A stretch of 64,000 bases of DNA from Chitinophaga sp. 180180018-3 (lineage in GTDB: Bacteria; Bacteroidota; Bacteroidia; Chitinophagales; Chitinophagaceae). Positions within the stretch are counted from its first letter, which is position 1, and the number at the start of each line of letters is the position of its first letter. The stretch spans positions 5,518,001 to 5,582,000 of the forward strand of contig NZ_CP140772.1 of the NCBI RefSeq assembly GCF_037893185.1, in the 5' to 3' direction. The notes beneath the pieces were generated by a model. The model did not search any database and was not told the origin of the DNA. It was given only the letters and a program-made list of their open reading frames with translations. The position numbers were made by a program, and so were the translations under genes. Below, piece after piece: positions 16,955 to 24,971 of this stretch.

Positions 16955-17410
16955 ATGAAACTTTTCAGATTTTTAACAGCCATTTTTGTCATTTGGGGAC
17001 TGGCGAGCTCTTGCGAAAAAACCAAGGACCTCCAGTTTGTGCGGGTCGCAGGATTGGATATGGGAGAGCTCGGTATGTCTAAAAGTATCGTACGGATGAC
17101 GCTGGCATATTACAATCCGAATAACTACCGGTTGCAATTGAAAGATGCCAACTTCGACCTTTTCATTGATGATACTCCGGTAGGCCATTCTATTCAGGAC
17201 AGCCTGATCGCCATACCTGCAAAAGATACCTTCTACTTCCCGGTGAAGCTGGAAGTGAATATGTCGAATGTGCTTAAAAATGCATGGACTGCCTTTTCCA
17301 ATAAAGAAGTGACCATCAAAGCCACTGGCAACTGCAAGGTGGGGAAAGCGGGTATTTTCATTCCATTTCCTATTAAATGCGAAACCAAGCAGGCGTTGAA
17401 TTTCTTTTAG
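16955..17410 (+). CDS. LEA type 2 family lipoprotein
   Basis: The 151-residue protein starts with a lipoprotein signal (MKLFRFLTAIFVIWGLASSC, lipobox LASSC) and should be membrane anchored. The remainder resembles the LEA type 2/WHy beta-sandwich: YYNPNNYRLQLKDANFDLFI, then IPAKDTFYFPVKLEV. The function in bacteria is unknown; plant relatives are linked to desiccation tolerance. The ATG at 16955 is preferred to the in-frame TTG at 16883 because the promoter lies between them and the lipobox is at the right distance. It is convergent with the next gene, 3 bp away. Confidence 0.85.
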   Translation: MKLFRFLTAIFVIWGLASSCEKTKDLQFVRVAGLDMGELGMSKSIVRMTLAYYNPNNYRLQLKDANFDLFIDDTPVGHSIQDSLIAIPAKDTFYFPVKLEVNMSNVLKNAWTAFSNKEVTIKATGNCKVGKAGIFIPFPIKCETKQALNFF

Positions 17411-17413
17411 TCG

Positions 17414-17869
17414 CTACGGCTCGTTCCTGAGGCAACCTAACAAACTCAGTAGTTCCAGAATATGGGCGCTGTCGCCCAGGCTTTTTACAGGAGCCAATGT
17501 TAATTCTTTTCTTACCTCATTGATATCATTCAGCAGGTCGCCTTCCAACAGGTGATATTGCTGTGCTACCTTGTAAGCAAGCGCAGTTTTAAGGGCGGAG
17601 GCTTTTACGCGTAACGTATGCGGACTATAGCGCCCGGGATGGAGGTGTATGTAGTTATCCTTATCCGGCGCCAGGCGAAGGATCCAACGCGATGTATCGG
17701 ACAGGGAGATGGTAACGTAGTTATTTTGTTGCTGCAGGAATGCTTCATAGCGCCGGCGGTCATGTACACCTGCCAATGACAGCTGCTGAACAACTTCTTC
17801 GAAGATCGTATCAATACTTAATGCTCCGGTGTACATATCCATCTGGGAGTTCCCCAGGGATAACAACAT
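17414..17869 (-). CDS. conserved protein of unknown function (possible 5' frameshift)
   Basis: A 151-residue soluble protein with no family I recognise. It is Leu/Gln/His-rich and ends LLSLLGCLRNEP. The frame is open for a further 36 codons upstream (to a TGA at 17978-17980) without ATG, GTG or TTG, and this upstream part (LFNPLKHHLTALEQAL) looks protein-like. Another frame starting at ATG 18011 (MPGITPAAERLKFNTAHHQ) ends at a TAA just where the two frames could join. A single-base shift near 17940, real or a sequencing error, would give one longer protein of about 195 residues. Confidence 0.6.
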   Translation of the reverse strand: MLLSLGNSQMDMYTGALSIDTIFEEVVQQLSLAGVHDRRRYEAFLQQQNNYVTISLSDTSRWILRLAPDKDNYIHLHPGRYSPHTLRVKASALKTALAYKVAQQYHLLEGDLLNDINEVRKELTLAPVKSLGDSAHILELLSLLGCLRNEP

Positions 17870-18032
17870 GGTATGGATATTACCAGGAGCTGATTGGGAA
17901 AGCGCCTGCTCTAATGCAGTGAGATGATGCTTCAGGGGGTTAAATAAGATATTCCTGATGGTGAGCCGTATTAAATTTCAGGCGTTCAGCAGCCGGTGTT
18001 ATTCCCGGCATGCTGAAAACCAAAAACTATCT

Positions 18033-18410
18033 TTAATGTTTCTTGTTCTTATCCATTCCTCCACCGTCTTCCGGCTTTTTACAGCAGGTAGGCAGTTTAG
18101 CATAGGAATCAGGATTAGCGGTTACATTGTCCGCATCATATCCTGCGTTAGCGATACCTGTTTTGATGTTCTCCACATTGGTACGGTCTGTCCAGTACTT
18201 GACAGTGGTCAGATGCTTTTTAACATCCACTTTTACGGATTGCACTCCTTCCTCATGTGTCATGTACCTTTCTATCCTGTTCTTGCAGGATTCACATTGT
18301 ACGGTAGGGGTGCTGATCTTAACAGTTTCTATTGATTTCTGTTTCTGCTGGGCCATTGCCATGCCGGTGCCAGCTAACAGGAATAACATTACGAGTTTAA
18401 GGATACGCAT
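18033..18410 (-). CDS. exported heavy-metal-associated (HMA) domain protein
   Basis: The 125 residues have a signal peptide (MRILKLVMLFLLAGTGMAMA) and one HMA-like ferredoxin fold (about 27-95) with the metal motif VQCESCKNRIERYM. Cys-Glu-Ser-Cys is a variant of the usual MxCxxC. A second cysteine pair (LPTCCKKP) lies near the C-terminus. It may bind copper or a similar ion in the periplasm, as inferred from the motif. The ATG at 18410 gives a proper signal peptide; the longer frame to 18452 begins with TTG. It lies just downstream of pyrE, 51 bp away. Confidence 0.85.
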   Translation of the reverse strand: MRILKLVMLFLLAGTGMAMAQQKQKSIETVKISTPTVQCESCKNRIERYMTHEEGVQSVKVDVKKHLTTVKYWTDRTNVENIKTGIANAGYDADNVTANPDSYAKLPTCCKKPEDGGGMDKNKKH

Positions 18411-18461
18411 AGATGTAAGATTATTAGTCTCAATATACAAAAAAAGCAACATACATATCTC

Positions 18462-19097
18462 CTATCTTCCCCACTGATCCGGCGCGCTTCTCCAGGCTTG
18501 CAGTGTACTGATGTCATCTGTACTCACAATTCCCTTTTCTTCTGCCAGTGCAATCATTGCATTGTAGTTACTGAGTGAGTGAAATGGTACACCGGCATCT
18601 GCAAATGCTTTCACTGCCACATCGAAACCGTAGTTAAAGATAGATACCATACCAACCACTTCTCCACCAGCTGCGCGGATCGCCTGCACTGCCTCGAGAC
18701 TGCTTTTGCCGGTAGAGATAAGGTCTTCCACCACTACCACCAGTTGTCCGGGCTGTAACACGCCTTCAATCTGGTTTCCCATACCATGTTCCTTAGGTTT
18801 GGATCGCACATAGATAAATGGCAGCTTTAGCTGATCGGCTATCAGTGCCCCATGCGGGATACCCGCAGTGGCCACACCTGCGATCACAGCTGCATCCGGA
18901 AATGTTTCAAACACCAGGTTACACAACTCAGATTTAATGTAGTCGCGCACATACGGAAAAGACAGGATTTTCCTGTTATCGCAATAAATCGGGGATTTCC
19001 ATCCGGAAGCCCAGGTGAAAGGCTGAGCAGGGCTTAATTTCACTGCCTGTACCTGCAGTAATTTCTCTGCAACTTGTTTTTCGCTTATTTTACTCAT
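18462..19097 (-). CDS. pyrE: orotate phosphoribosyltransferase
   Basis: Joins orotate to PRPP to form OMP in cytosolic pyrimidine synthesis. The 211 residues begin MSKISEKQVAEKLLQVQAV. They contain FTWASGWKSPIYCDNR and the PRPP loop VVVVEDLISTGKSSLEAV. Lysines of the IYVRSKPKEHG loop contact the pyrophosphate. The start at 19097 is chosen because the -7 element TACTTTTG is at 19114-19107 and the longer frame begins with TTG at 19145. It is divergent from the NUDIX gene, with the two promoters only 13 bp apart. Confidence 0.96.
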   Translation of the reverse strand: MSKISEKQVAEKLLQVQAVKLSPAQPFTWASGWKSPIYCDNRKILSFPYVRDYIKSELCNLVFETFPDAAVIAGVATAGIPHGALIADQLKLPFIYVRSKPKEHGMGNQIEGVLQPGQLVVVVEDLISTGKSSLEAVQAIRAAGGEVVGMVSIFNYGFDVAVKAFADAGVPFHSLSNYNAMIALAEEKGIVSTDDISTLQAWRSAPDQWGR

Positions 19098-19106
19098 ATC
19101 AGGAAC

Positions 19107-19114
19107 CAAAAGTA
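19107..19114 (-). promoter_or_regulatory. pyrE promoter -7 element (TACTTTTG)
   Basis: Matches TAnnTTTG on the minus strand, only 9 nt upstream of the pyrE ATG, so the leader would be just a few bases. It is back-to-back with the NUDIX promoter. Confidence 0.6.
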
Positions 19115-19127
19115 AGAAATTACGAAT

Positions 19128-19135
19128 TACATTTG
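19128..19135 (+). promoter_or_regulatory. NUDIX gene promoter -7 element (TACATTTG)
   Basis: Matches TAnnTTTG, ending 4 nt before the ATG at 19140. Transcription would start at or next to the start codon, giving a leaderless or nearly leaderless mRNA. Confidence 0.55.
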
Positions 19136-19139
19136 CGGC

Positions 19140-19760
19140 ATGCAATCAAATATCACGATTTACCTCAACGAGCGTCCGCTGATTCTGAGTGCGGACGCGG
19201 CTACTATACCAGTTCACGCGGGAGGTTACAAAGTATACGAGAATCCCGATCCGCATAAAATGGAGAATGTGTTACAAAAGCTGGAAAACGGAAAAAAAGA
19301 TGCTGCAGTGTTCGTTGCTGCTGATGTGAAGCAGCTTTTAAAGAAGGTATCTTTACATTTCACTACCCTGGTAGCTGCTGGTGGACTGATCACCAATCCT
19401 GAAGGGGAAATATTAATGATGTTCCGTCGCGGGAAATGGGATCTGCCGAAAGGGAAGCGGGATCCCGGGGAAGACCTGGAAACCTGTGCATTGCGTGAAG
19501 TCGCAGAAGAAACCGGTTTACATACCGTCTCTCTACAACATAAAATCACGGAAACATTCCACTACTACCCGATGAAGAATAAAAAAGTGCTGAAACATAC
19601 ATACTGGTACCGCATGCAGTTCACGGGAACAGAACTGACAGTACCGCAGATTGAGGAAGATATTCAGGATCTGCAGTGGATTAAGCCAGACAACGTGGAT
19701 AAATACCTGAAATACTCCTATGAAAATATCCGGGAAGTATTCAGGGCCGCTAATTTTTAA
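19140..19760 (+). CDS. NUDIX hydrolase domain protein
   Basis: A 206-residue cytosolic protein. Residues 1-75 form an N-terminal region without a known motif. From about 76 to 200 is a NUDIX fold with a complete NUDIX box: GKRDPGEDLETCALREVAEETGL split around Gly, Glu and the REVAEE core (about residues 101-123). NUDIX enzymes hydrolyse nucleoside diphosphates linked to another group. The substrate cannot be told. It is divergent from pyrE, which may hint at nucleotide metabolism. Confidence 0.92.
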   Translation: MQSNITIYLNERPLILSADAATIPVHAGGYKVYENPDPHKMENVLQKLENGKKDAAVFVAADVKQLLKKVSLHFTTLVAAGGLITNPEGEILMMFRRGKWDLPKGKRDPGEDLETCALREVAEETGLHTVSLQHKITETFHYYPMKNKKVLKHTYWYRMQFTGTELTVPQIEEDIQDLQWIKPDNVDKYLKYSYENIREVFRAANF

Positions 19761-19801
19761 GTATACCGGTATTTTGCGCTTCCTGCAAAATACCGGCATG
19801 T

Positions 19802-20233
19802 TTATCTTTTTGCGAGGATGGCCATGGTAAGCCGGCTCACACAAACCAGTTTGTGTTCATCATTGGTGATGCGTATATCCCATACATGACTGGTAGCCCC
19901 GATATGCAGCGGCCGTGCGGTAGCATGCACATAACCACCGGTTACTCCTCTCACGTGGTTTGCATTGATCTCCATACCCACACAGATCTGTTTATCGGGA
20001 TCGATGATCAGTGCAGAAGCCATGCTCCCCACAGTTTCCGCCAGCGCCGCTGATGCGCCACCATGAAGTAAACGGTAAGGCTGCATGGTCCGGTGATCTA
20101 CCGGCATCATCATTTTAAGATAATCGGGTCCTATCTCTGTAAACTCCATCCCCAGATGGGCGCCTAATGTATTTTCGCCCCATTCGTTTAGCTGATCCAG
20201 TGAGATCTTCGTAGAATGCCAGATCGTTTTCAT
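19802..20233 (-). CDS. hotdog-fold acyl-CoA thioesterase (PaaI/MenI type)
   Basis: A 143-residue single hotdog domain. The motif RLLHGGASAALAETVGSMAS (about residues 54-73) carries the catalytic Glu in the usual position, and MEINANHVRGVTGGYVHATA is the following conserved strand. Such enzymes hydrolyse acyl-CoA thioesters, for example DHNA-CoA in menaquinone synthesis. The exact substrate is undecided. The length is typical. It lies 16 bp after coaD and may share its transcript. Confidence 0.9.
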   Translation of the reverse strand: MKTIWHSTKISLDQLNEWGENTLGAHLGMEFTEIGPDYLKMMMPVDHRTMQPYRLLHGGASAALAETVGSMASALIIDPDKQICVGMEINANHVRGVTGGYVHATARPLHIGATSHVWDIRITNDEHKLVCVSRLTMAILAKR

Positions 20234-20249
20234 ATGAACTGCTTTAATA

Positions 20250-20726
20250 TTACTGTTTAAGCCGCCTGATACCTTCTATGACTGGTGCCGGCAGGAAAGG
20301 CGATACATCTCCGCCATACCGGTAAATATCCCGTACCAATGTGGATGCGAAGCTGGTGTATTTTGGCGTAGTAGATAAAAAAATGGTTTCAATTTCGGGT
20401 GCAACTGTTCTGTTTACATCTGCAATGGCCTTTTCATATTCAAAATCGCCGATATTCCTGATCCCACGAAGAATAAACCGGGCACCTATCTTCTTACAAA
20501 ACTCAATGGTTAACCCGGAATAAGACATCACTTCCACGCGACTGTCGTTTTTGAAGATTTCCTTTATCCAGTTCATTCTTTCCTCCAGCGGAAACATAGG
20601 TGTTTTACTGCTGTTCACACCAATACCCACTACCAATCGGTCAAACAGATCCAGGCCCCGGCTGATTACGTCCGCATGCCCCAATGTAATAGGGTCGAAT
20701 GTGCCAGGGAATAAGCAAGTCCTCAT
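20250..20726 (-). CDS. coaD: phosphopantetheine adenylyltransferase
   Basis: Transfers AMP from ATP to 4'-phosphopantetheine, the fourth step of coenzyme A synthesis. The 158 residues begin MRTCLFPGTFDPITLGHADV, with the nucleotidyltransferase T/HxGH motif as TLGH. They include RGIRNIGDFEYE and the C-terminal TSFASTLVRDIYRYGGDVSPFL block. The length matches the family. It lies 28 bp after rsmD, an arrangement common in bacteria. Confidence 0.97.
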   Translation of the reverse strand: MRTCLFPGTFDPITLGHADVISRGLDLFDRLVVGIGVNSSKTPMFPLEERMNWIKEIFKNDSRVEVMSYSGLTIEFCKKIGARFILRGIRNIGDFEYEKAIADVNRTVAPEIETIFLSTTPKYTSFASTLVRDIYRYGGDVSPFLPAPVIEGIRRLKQ

Positions 20727-20754
20727 AAGGTAAAAATTGAATGTATAAATACCG

Positions 20755-21309
20755 TCAGCGTTTCAGGGCTTCCCGGTTAATAAAGATAGAGAAAACCGTA
20801 GCGCCGTAATTACGTTCGGAGCGGTAATAAGAATAATCTTCAAATTTGCGATGCTGGGTATGTTCTACTATCAGCCAGCCTTCCGGGTTCAGCAGCTCTT
20901 TCTCAAATACCAGCGGCGGCAGCTGATCCAGCGTTTCCATCATATAGGGAGGATCGGCGAAGATCAGGTCGAACTTTTCAGTACACTGCTGCAGGTACTT
21001 AAAAACGTCCATTTTTACCGTTTTCAGCGTATCAATCCCCAATGCAGTGGCTGTTTTAGCTATAAAAGCTGCCATCGCCGGATCTTTTTCGACAACGGTC
21101 ATATCTGTTGCTCCTCTTGATGCGAGCTCATAGCTGATACTTCCGGTACCACCAAAGAGATCCAGCGTTTTTAAAGACGGAATATCCAGGTTGTTTTCAA
21201 TGATGTTAAAAAGACCGCCTTTCGCGATATCTGTAGTTGGCCGGGTATGCGGCATCTTTGCAGGCGGTTGTATTTTCCTGCCTCCACTGGTTCCTCCTAT
21301 TATACGCAT
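20755..21309 (-). CDS. rsmD: 16S rRNA (guanine966-N2)-methyltransferase
   Basis: Methylates G966 of 16S rRNA during 30S assembly using S-adenosylmethionine. The 184 residues start MRIIGGTSGGRKIQPP, contain RPTTDIAKGGLFNI, the SAM motif DLFGGTGSISYELASRGA and the catalytic motif FADPPYM (about residue 118). Length and order with coaD are normal. Its start overlaps the end of the DUF3822 gene by 10 bp. Confidence 0.96.
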   Translation of the reverse strand: MRIIGGTSGGRKIQPPAKMPHTRPTTDIAKGGLFNIIENNLDIPSLKTLDLFGGTGSISYELASRGATDMTVVEKDPAMAAFIAKTATALGIDTLKTVKMDVFKYLQQCTEKFDLIFADPPYMMETLDQLPPLVFEKELLNPEGWLIVEHTQHRKFEDYSYYRSERNYGATVFSIFINREALKR

Positions 21310-22175
21310 AATGCCAACGCATATAAATTATGAAAATAATATCCGGGTATTTCCTGCATTTTACTGATATAATTGAATCCGGGAATTCTTTGTATCCATT
21401 CCACTCCCGGAATGAATTTGTACATTTCCTGGTATATACTGGTATCGGTAGTTACTATCCCGCCCAGCTTTACTTTTACTGTTTGTTCGTTCATGCCCAG
21501 CTCTCTCAGGGTATTCACGAGGGTGTATACCACATCGAGCCCTGTCTGGTAAGTACCTTCGCGCTGGATCTGCAATTTTCCTGCTCTGTACACAGTAAGG
21601 ATGAACTGCTCGCGGCCAGCTTCCACAAAAGCAATTCCGGAAGCGTGGTTAAAATCCAGATCCCCCGGATACGACTGCAGCAACGCAGAATTGGCATGAA
21701 TGACCAGGTCTGTCGAAAATTCTTTGCGCAGGAAGCCCAACAGGTCTTTATCCACACTATAAACATTGACAACCGGCTGGCCCGGCAGGAAGTCCGACAG
21801 AATGGCCTCCTGTACCTTTTCAGGCACCGACAAATGCAGCAAATCCTTTTTGACAGGAGCTGCATAGTATTTTTCGGGGACCAATGCACTATTACCGGTA
21901 TTAAAAGCCAGCAGTACAGATCTGAATGCTGTAAACAGCAACTTATCTGTATCAAACACATTTTCTATCATTTCCAGATCTGCCAGCGCCGGTTTTCCCG
22001 GCGTGAAATGATAGGATTTCAGCGCCAGAAATTTCCTGGTTGCCGGATCAAATACAATGTAACTGAAAGTGCCATTGCCCACCATCACCAACAGGTTACA
22101 GGCGGTAAGATCGGTTTCCAGTAAAGTTTCATCGTCTACCGCAAATGCAGGATGGATATTATAAGCCACGGGCAT
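21300..22175 (-). CDS. DUF3822 family protein
   Basis: A 291-residue cytosolic protein with the features of DUF3822, a Bacteroidota family usually found next to rsmD and coaD. It has an actin/ASKHA-like strand pattern (LVMVGNGTFSYIVFDPATRKFLALKSY; SGIAFVEAGREQFILTVYRAGKLQ) but no assigned function. It is the first gene of the minus-strand operon DUF3822-rsmD-coaD-thioesterase. Family placement rests on neighbourhood as well as pattern. Confidence 0.82.
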   Translation of the reverse strand: MPVAYNIHPAFAVDDETLLETDLTACNLLVMVGNGTFSYIVFDPATRKFLALKSYHFTPGKPALADLEMIENVFDTDKLLFTAFRSVLLAFNTGNSALVPEKYYAAPVKKDLLHLSVPEKVQEAILSDFLPGQPVVNVYSVDKDLLGFLRKEFSTDLVIHANSALLQSYPGDLDFNHASGIAFVEAGREQFILTVYRAGKLQIQREGTYQTGLDVVYTLVNTLRELGMNEQTVKVKLGGIVTTDTSIYQEMYKFIPGVEWIQRIPGFNYISKMQEIPGYYFHNLYALALCV

Positions 22176-22273
22176 ATTTTAGCTTTCAAATGAACCACAA
22201 TAATAACCAATTTCGGTAATTGACGGGAGCGTTTTGTTGTTTTATCTGCAACCGGATGATCAATATATAAACA

Positions 22274-22281
22274 TATCTTTG
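22274..22281 (+). promoter_or_regulatory. MATE gene promoter -7 element (TATCTTTG)
   Basis: Matches TAnnTTTG, 29 nt upstream of the ATG at 22311. No TTTG at the ideal -33 spacing. Confidence 0.55.
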
Positions 22282-22310
22282 CTGCCAGACCGATATTCAA
22301 TATAAGATTC

Positions 22311-23642
22311 ATGCAGCTGGAAGTTACCAACAGACAGATCATAAAGATAGCGGGACCTATATCACTGGCGCTGATTATTCCTCAGATCAATCATATTACC
22401 AATACTGCATTTGTAGGACGATTGGGAGAATTTGAGCTGGCAGCCAACGGCATTGCCGGTATTTACTACCTCGTGATGTATATGATCGCCTATGGGCTGA
22501 ATAACGGCCTGCAAGTATTAATAGCCAGGAGAGCCGGGCAGCGGCAATACGAGGGTATAGGGCGGCTTTTCGCCAATGGCCTGCAGGTGGGTGTATTTTT
22601 TTCGTTGCTGGCAATACTGCTGACGCTCGTGGCAGCTCCCTGGTTTTTCGCCCATGCGCTGCATGATCAGCATATTATTTCAGCTGCTGTTTCGTTCATC
22701 CGTATCCGTATATGGGGGCTTCCCTTTCTGATGGCGCTGAACATGGCCAATGCCTTTTACATAGGCACCGGCAATTCAAAGGTGCTGGCCCCTACCTCTC
22801 TTTGTCAGGAAATGACGAACATTTTTTTCGATTATGTACTGATATTCGGCAAACTGGGTTTTCCTTTCCTGGGCCTGAACGGCGCTGCCACCGCTTCTGT
22901 TATTGCGGAAGTAACCGGGTGCACAGTAGCTTTCAGTATACTTTTCGCCAGGCATTACCATACCAGGTACAGCCTGTTCCGCTTTCCCCGCCTCCACTGG
23001 GAAATTGTCAGGAATATCCTGAATGTATCAGCCCCGCTGATTGTACAGTTCCTGTTTAGTATCGGCAGCTGGTTCGTGTTTTTTATTTTCATAGAGCACA
23101 TGGGAGAAAGACCACTGGCTGTATCCAATATGCTACGCAGCATTTTCGGGTTGTTCGGTATTACTACCTGGGCATTGGCGGCAGCCTGTAACACTATGGT
23201 CAGTAATGTGATTGGCCAGGGAAAACAGGAACTTGTTTTTAAAGCTATCAGGAAGATAGTAACCATCGCAGTTGCCTGCGCGGCTGCGTTATGTATTGTG
23301 GTCAACCTCTTTCCGTATACGTTGCTGCATATTTACACCACTAATGCCGATCTGATCACGATGGCGATCCCATCGATCCGTGTGATCACCCTGAGCACCT
23401 TGCTGATGGCAGTATCTGCTGTAGTTATGAGTGGCGTGGTAGGCACCGGCAATACCCGTGTGAATCTGGTAACGGAGCTGATCGCTGTGGTCGGCTACCT
23501 GGCTTATTGTGATATTGTGATAGAAAGAATGCGCAGCGACCTGCAATGGGCGTGGGGAGCAGATTTCATCTACTGGATTATTATTTTCGGACTAAGCTAT
23601 TGGTATTTACGCAGTGGCCGGTGGAAAGGGAAAGAAATTTAG
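22311..23642 (+). CDS. MATE family multidrug/cation antiporter
   Basis: A 443-residue inner-membrane exporter with 12 predicted transmembrane helices in two halves. It starts MQLEVTNRQIIKIAGPISLAL, with the MATE-type PISLALIIPQINHITNTAFVG segment and the second-half counterpart SAPLIVQFLFSIGSWFVFF. Such carriers export drugs or metabolites in exchange for sodium ions or protons. The substrate and ion are unknown. It is convergent with the next gene, only 9 bp away. Confidence 0.93.
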   Translation: MQLEVTNRQIIKIAGPISLALIIPQINHITNTAFVGRLGEFELAANGIAGIYYLVMYMIAYGLNNGLQVLIARRAGQRQYEGIGRLFANGLQVGVFFSLLAILLTLVAAPWFFAHALHDQHIISAAVSFIRIRIWGLPFLMALNMANAFYIGTGNSKVLAPTSLCQEMTNIFFDYVLIFGKLGFPFLGLNGAATASVIAEVTGCTVAFSILFARHYHTRYSLFRFPRLHWEIVRNILNVSAPLIVQFLFSIGSWFVFFIFIEHMGERPLAVSNMLRSIFGLFGITTWALAAACNTMVSNVIGQGKQELVFKAIRKIVTIAVACAAALCIVVNLFPYTLLHIYTTNADLITMAIPSIRVITLSTLLMAVSAVVMSGVVGTGNTRVNLVTELIAVVGYLAYCDIVIERMRSDLQWAWGADFIYWIIIFGLSYWYLRSGRWKGKEI

Positions 23643-23651
23643 CACCAGCTA

Positions 23652-24407
23652 TTACTGCAGATCATCCAGCATCTTTTTGCAATCCGCCTTTATGCTGGCA
23701 TCATCCTGTGTGATGCTTCTCAGGGTAAGCGCTTTTTTCAGGACATCGATGGCTTTGTCTTGCTGATCATTGGCTTTATAAGCTCTGGCCAATTCATAAT
23801 AATTCAGCAGAAAACCCGGGTCGAGCTGCATGCATTTTTCGTAATTGGTAACAGCATTTTGCAGGGAGCCGTCGGGCAGGCCACCAAAGAGCATCTTGGC
23901 AGCGCCTCTTTCAAAAACGTTCAGGTTGGCTACTTCATAATTCCATTTCCCGAGCACATGGTAGGCCTGGCCCAACTGGGGATTAAATTTGATAGCGAGT
24001 TCAGAGTATTTCTTGATGTCTTTGGAAGCGGCTACTTTGTCTTTCGCCCCGGAGATGAGTGCAATCCGGCCCATGGCAATAGCCATCGACAGGTTGGCAT
24101 CGGCACTGTTGGGATTAACAGCCAGTGCCTTCTGGGCATAGCTTTTAGCCTGATTGAAGTAATTTACTTTATCGTCCTTACTCTTCTGTCGGTTACCGAT
24201 ACGGGAACATAGCTGACTGGCCTGGTTCAGTGCGTCCAGGTCGTTAGGTTGTATCTTAAGGATTTCCTTATCCTTTTCGAAGGCGTCGCTCTCTTTCATC
24301 TGCTTCTCCAATTGCCGGGCTTCTTCCATCATATCCGTCACACTCTGAGCCTTTACAAACAAGACCGTCATAAACAAGCAGCTTACTGTCATGATCCACT
24401 TTAACAT
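23652..24407 (-). CDS. exported TPR-repeat protein
   Basis: The 251 residues start with a signal peptide (MLKWIMTVSCLFMTVLFVKA). They continue with tetratricopeptide-like helical repeats (about 50-245), including AQKALAVNPNSADANLSMAIAMG and NYYELARAYKANDQQDKAIDVLKKAL. TPR arrays mediate protein contacts, here probably in the periplasm. The partner is unknown. It appears monocistronic. Confidence 0.88.
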   Translation of the reverse strand: MLKWIMTVSCLFMTVLFVKAQSVTDMMEEARQLEKQMKESDAFEKDKEILKIQPNDLDALNQASQLCSRIGNRQKSKDDKVNYFNQAKSYAQKALAVNPNSADANLSMAIAMGRIALISGAKDKVAASKDIKKYSELAIKFNPQLGQAYHVLGKWNYEVANLNVFERGAAKMLFGGLPDGSLQNAVTNYEKCMQLDPGFLLNYYELARAYKANDQQDKAIDVLKKALTLRSITQDDASIKADCKKMLDDLQ

Positions 24408-24495
24408 AGGACAGGATTTTACAGCGTAAAAATTAATTGATTAACTTATTGCTATAAATTTACGGAAACATCATACATATCCCAAAAAATCATAC

Positions 24496-24846
24496 TTAGT
24501 AGTCTTTCTCCAGCGAAACCATGGAGTTACGGATGCTGGCTCCCATGGGAGGATTCATTTTGCGAAGTGTGACTGTACTGTGTTGTATAGAGGGATACCG
24601 TTGTTTCAGTTCTTCCGTCAAAGCATATACGACTTCTTCCAGCAATGGTCTGGGAGTTTCCATCACCGACTTTGCCACCTCGTATATTCCCTGGTAATTC
24701 ACTGTTTCCGACAGATCGTCGACAGGAACGGTACCGGGTATACGAACAGCAACATCGAGCATAAAATGGTTACCAATAACAGCTTCTTCCGGGTACAGGC
24801 CATGGTAAGCGTAAAAGCTGGCTTGTTCGAGCGCTATAGTGAGCAC
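24496..24846 (-). CDS. folB: dihydroneopterin aldolase
   Basis: Cleaves 7,8-dihydroneopterin to 6-hydroxymethyl-dihydropterin and glycolaldehyde in folate synthesis. The 116 residues have the FolB pattern FYAYHGLYPEEAVIGNHFMLDV (Tyr/Glu near 15-22) and NYQGIYEVAKSVMETPRPLLEEV. The start codon is GTG at 24846, since no ATG is in frame upstream. It lies downstream of trxB, separated by an inverted-repeat element. Confidence 0.93.
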   Translation of the reverse strand: MLTIALEQASFYAYHGLYPEEAVIGNHFMLDVAVRIPGTVPVDDLSETVNYQGIYEVAKSVMETPRPLLEEVVYALTEELKQRYPSIQHSTVTLRKMNPPMGASIRNSMVSLEKDY

Positions 24847-24860
24847 GAGGAAAAGATTTA

Positions 24861-24961
24861 GAATTACGAATCAGGAATTACGAATTACGAAAGGCTTAAC
24901 AGATATAAGCGGAACATTCAAGATTTCCGTGGGCAAAGATGCCATTCCTAATTCGTAATTC
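24861..24961. repeat. intergenic inverted repeat, element F (decayed member)
   Basis: Arms 24861-24878 and 24944-24961 are 18 bp long with one mismatch and consist of GAATTACGAATxAGGAAT. The 65-nt middle has another GAATTACGAA unit and a small CGGAA/TTCCG hairpin. It lies between trxB and folB. The flanks match the other elements of the family; the core does not. Confidence 0.7.
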
Positions 24962-24971
24962 GCAATTCTTT

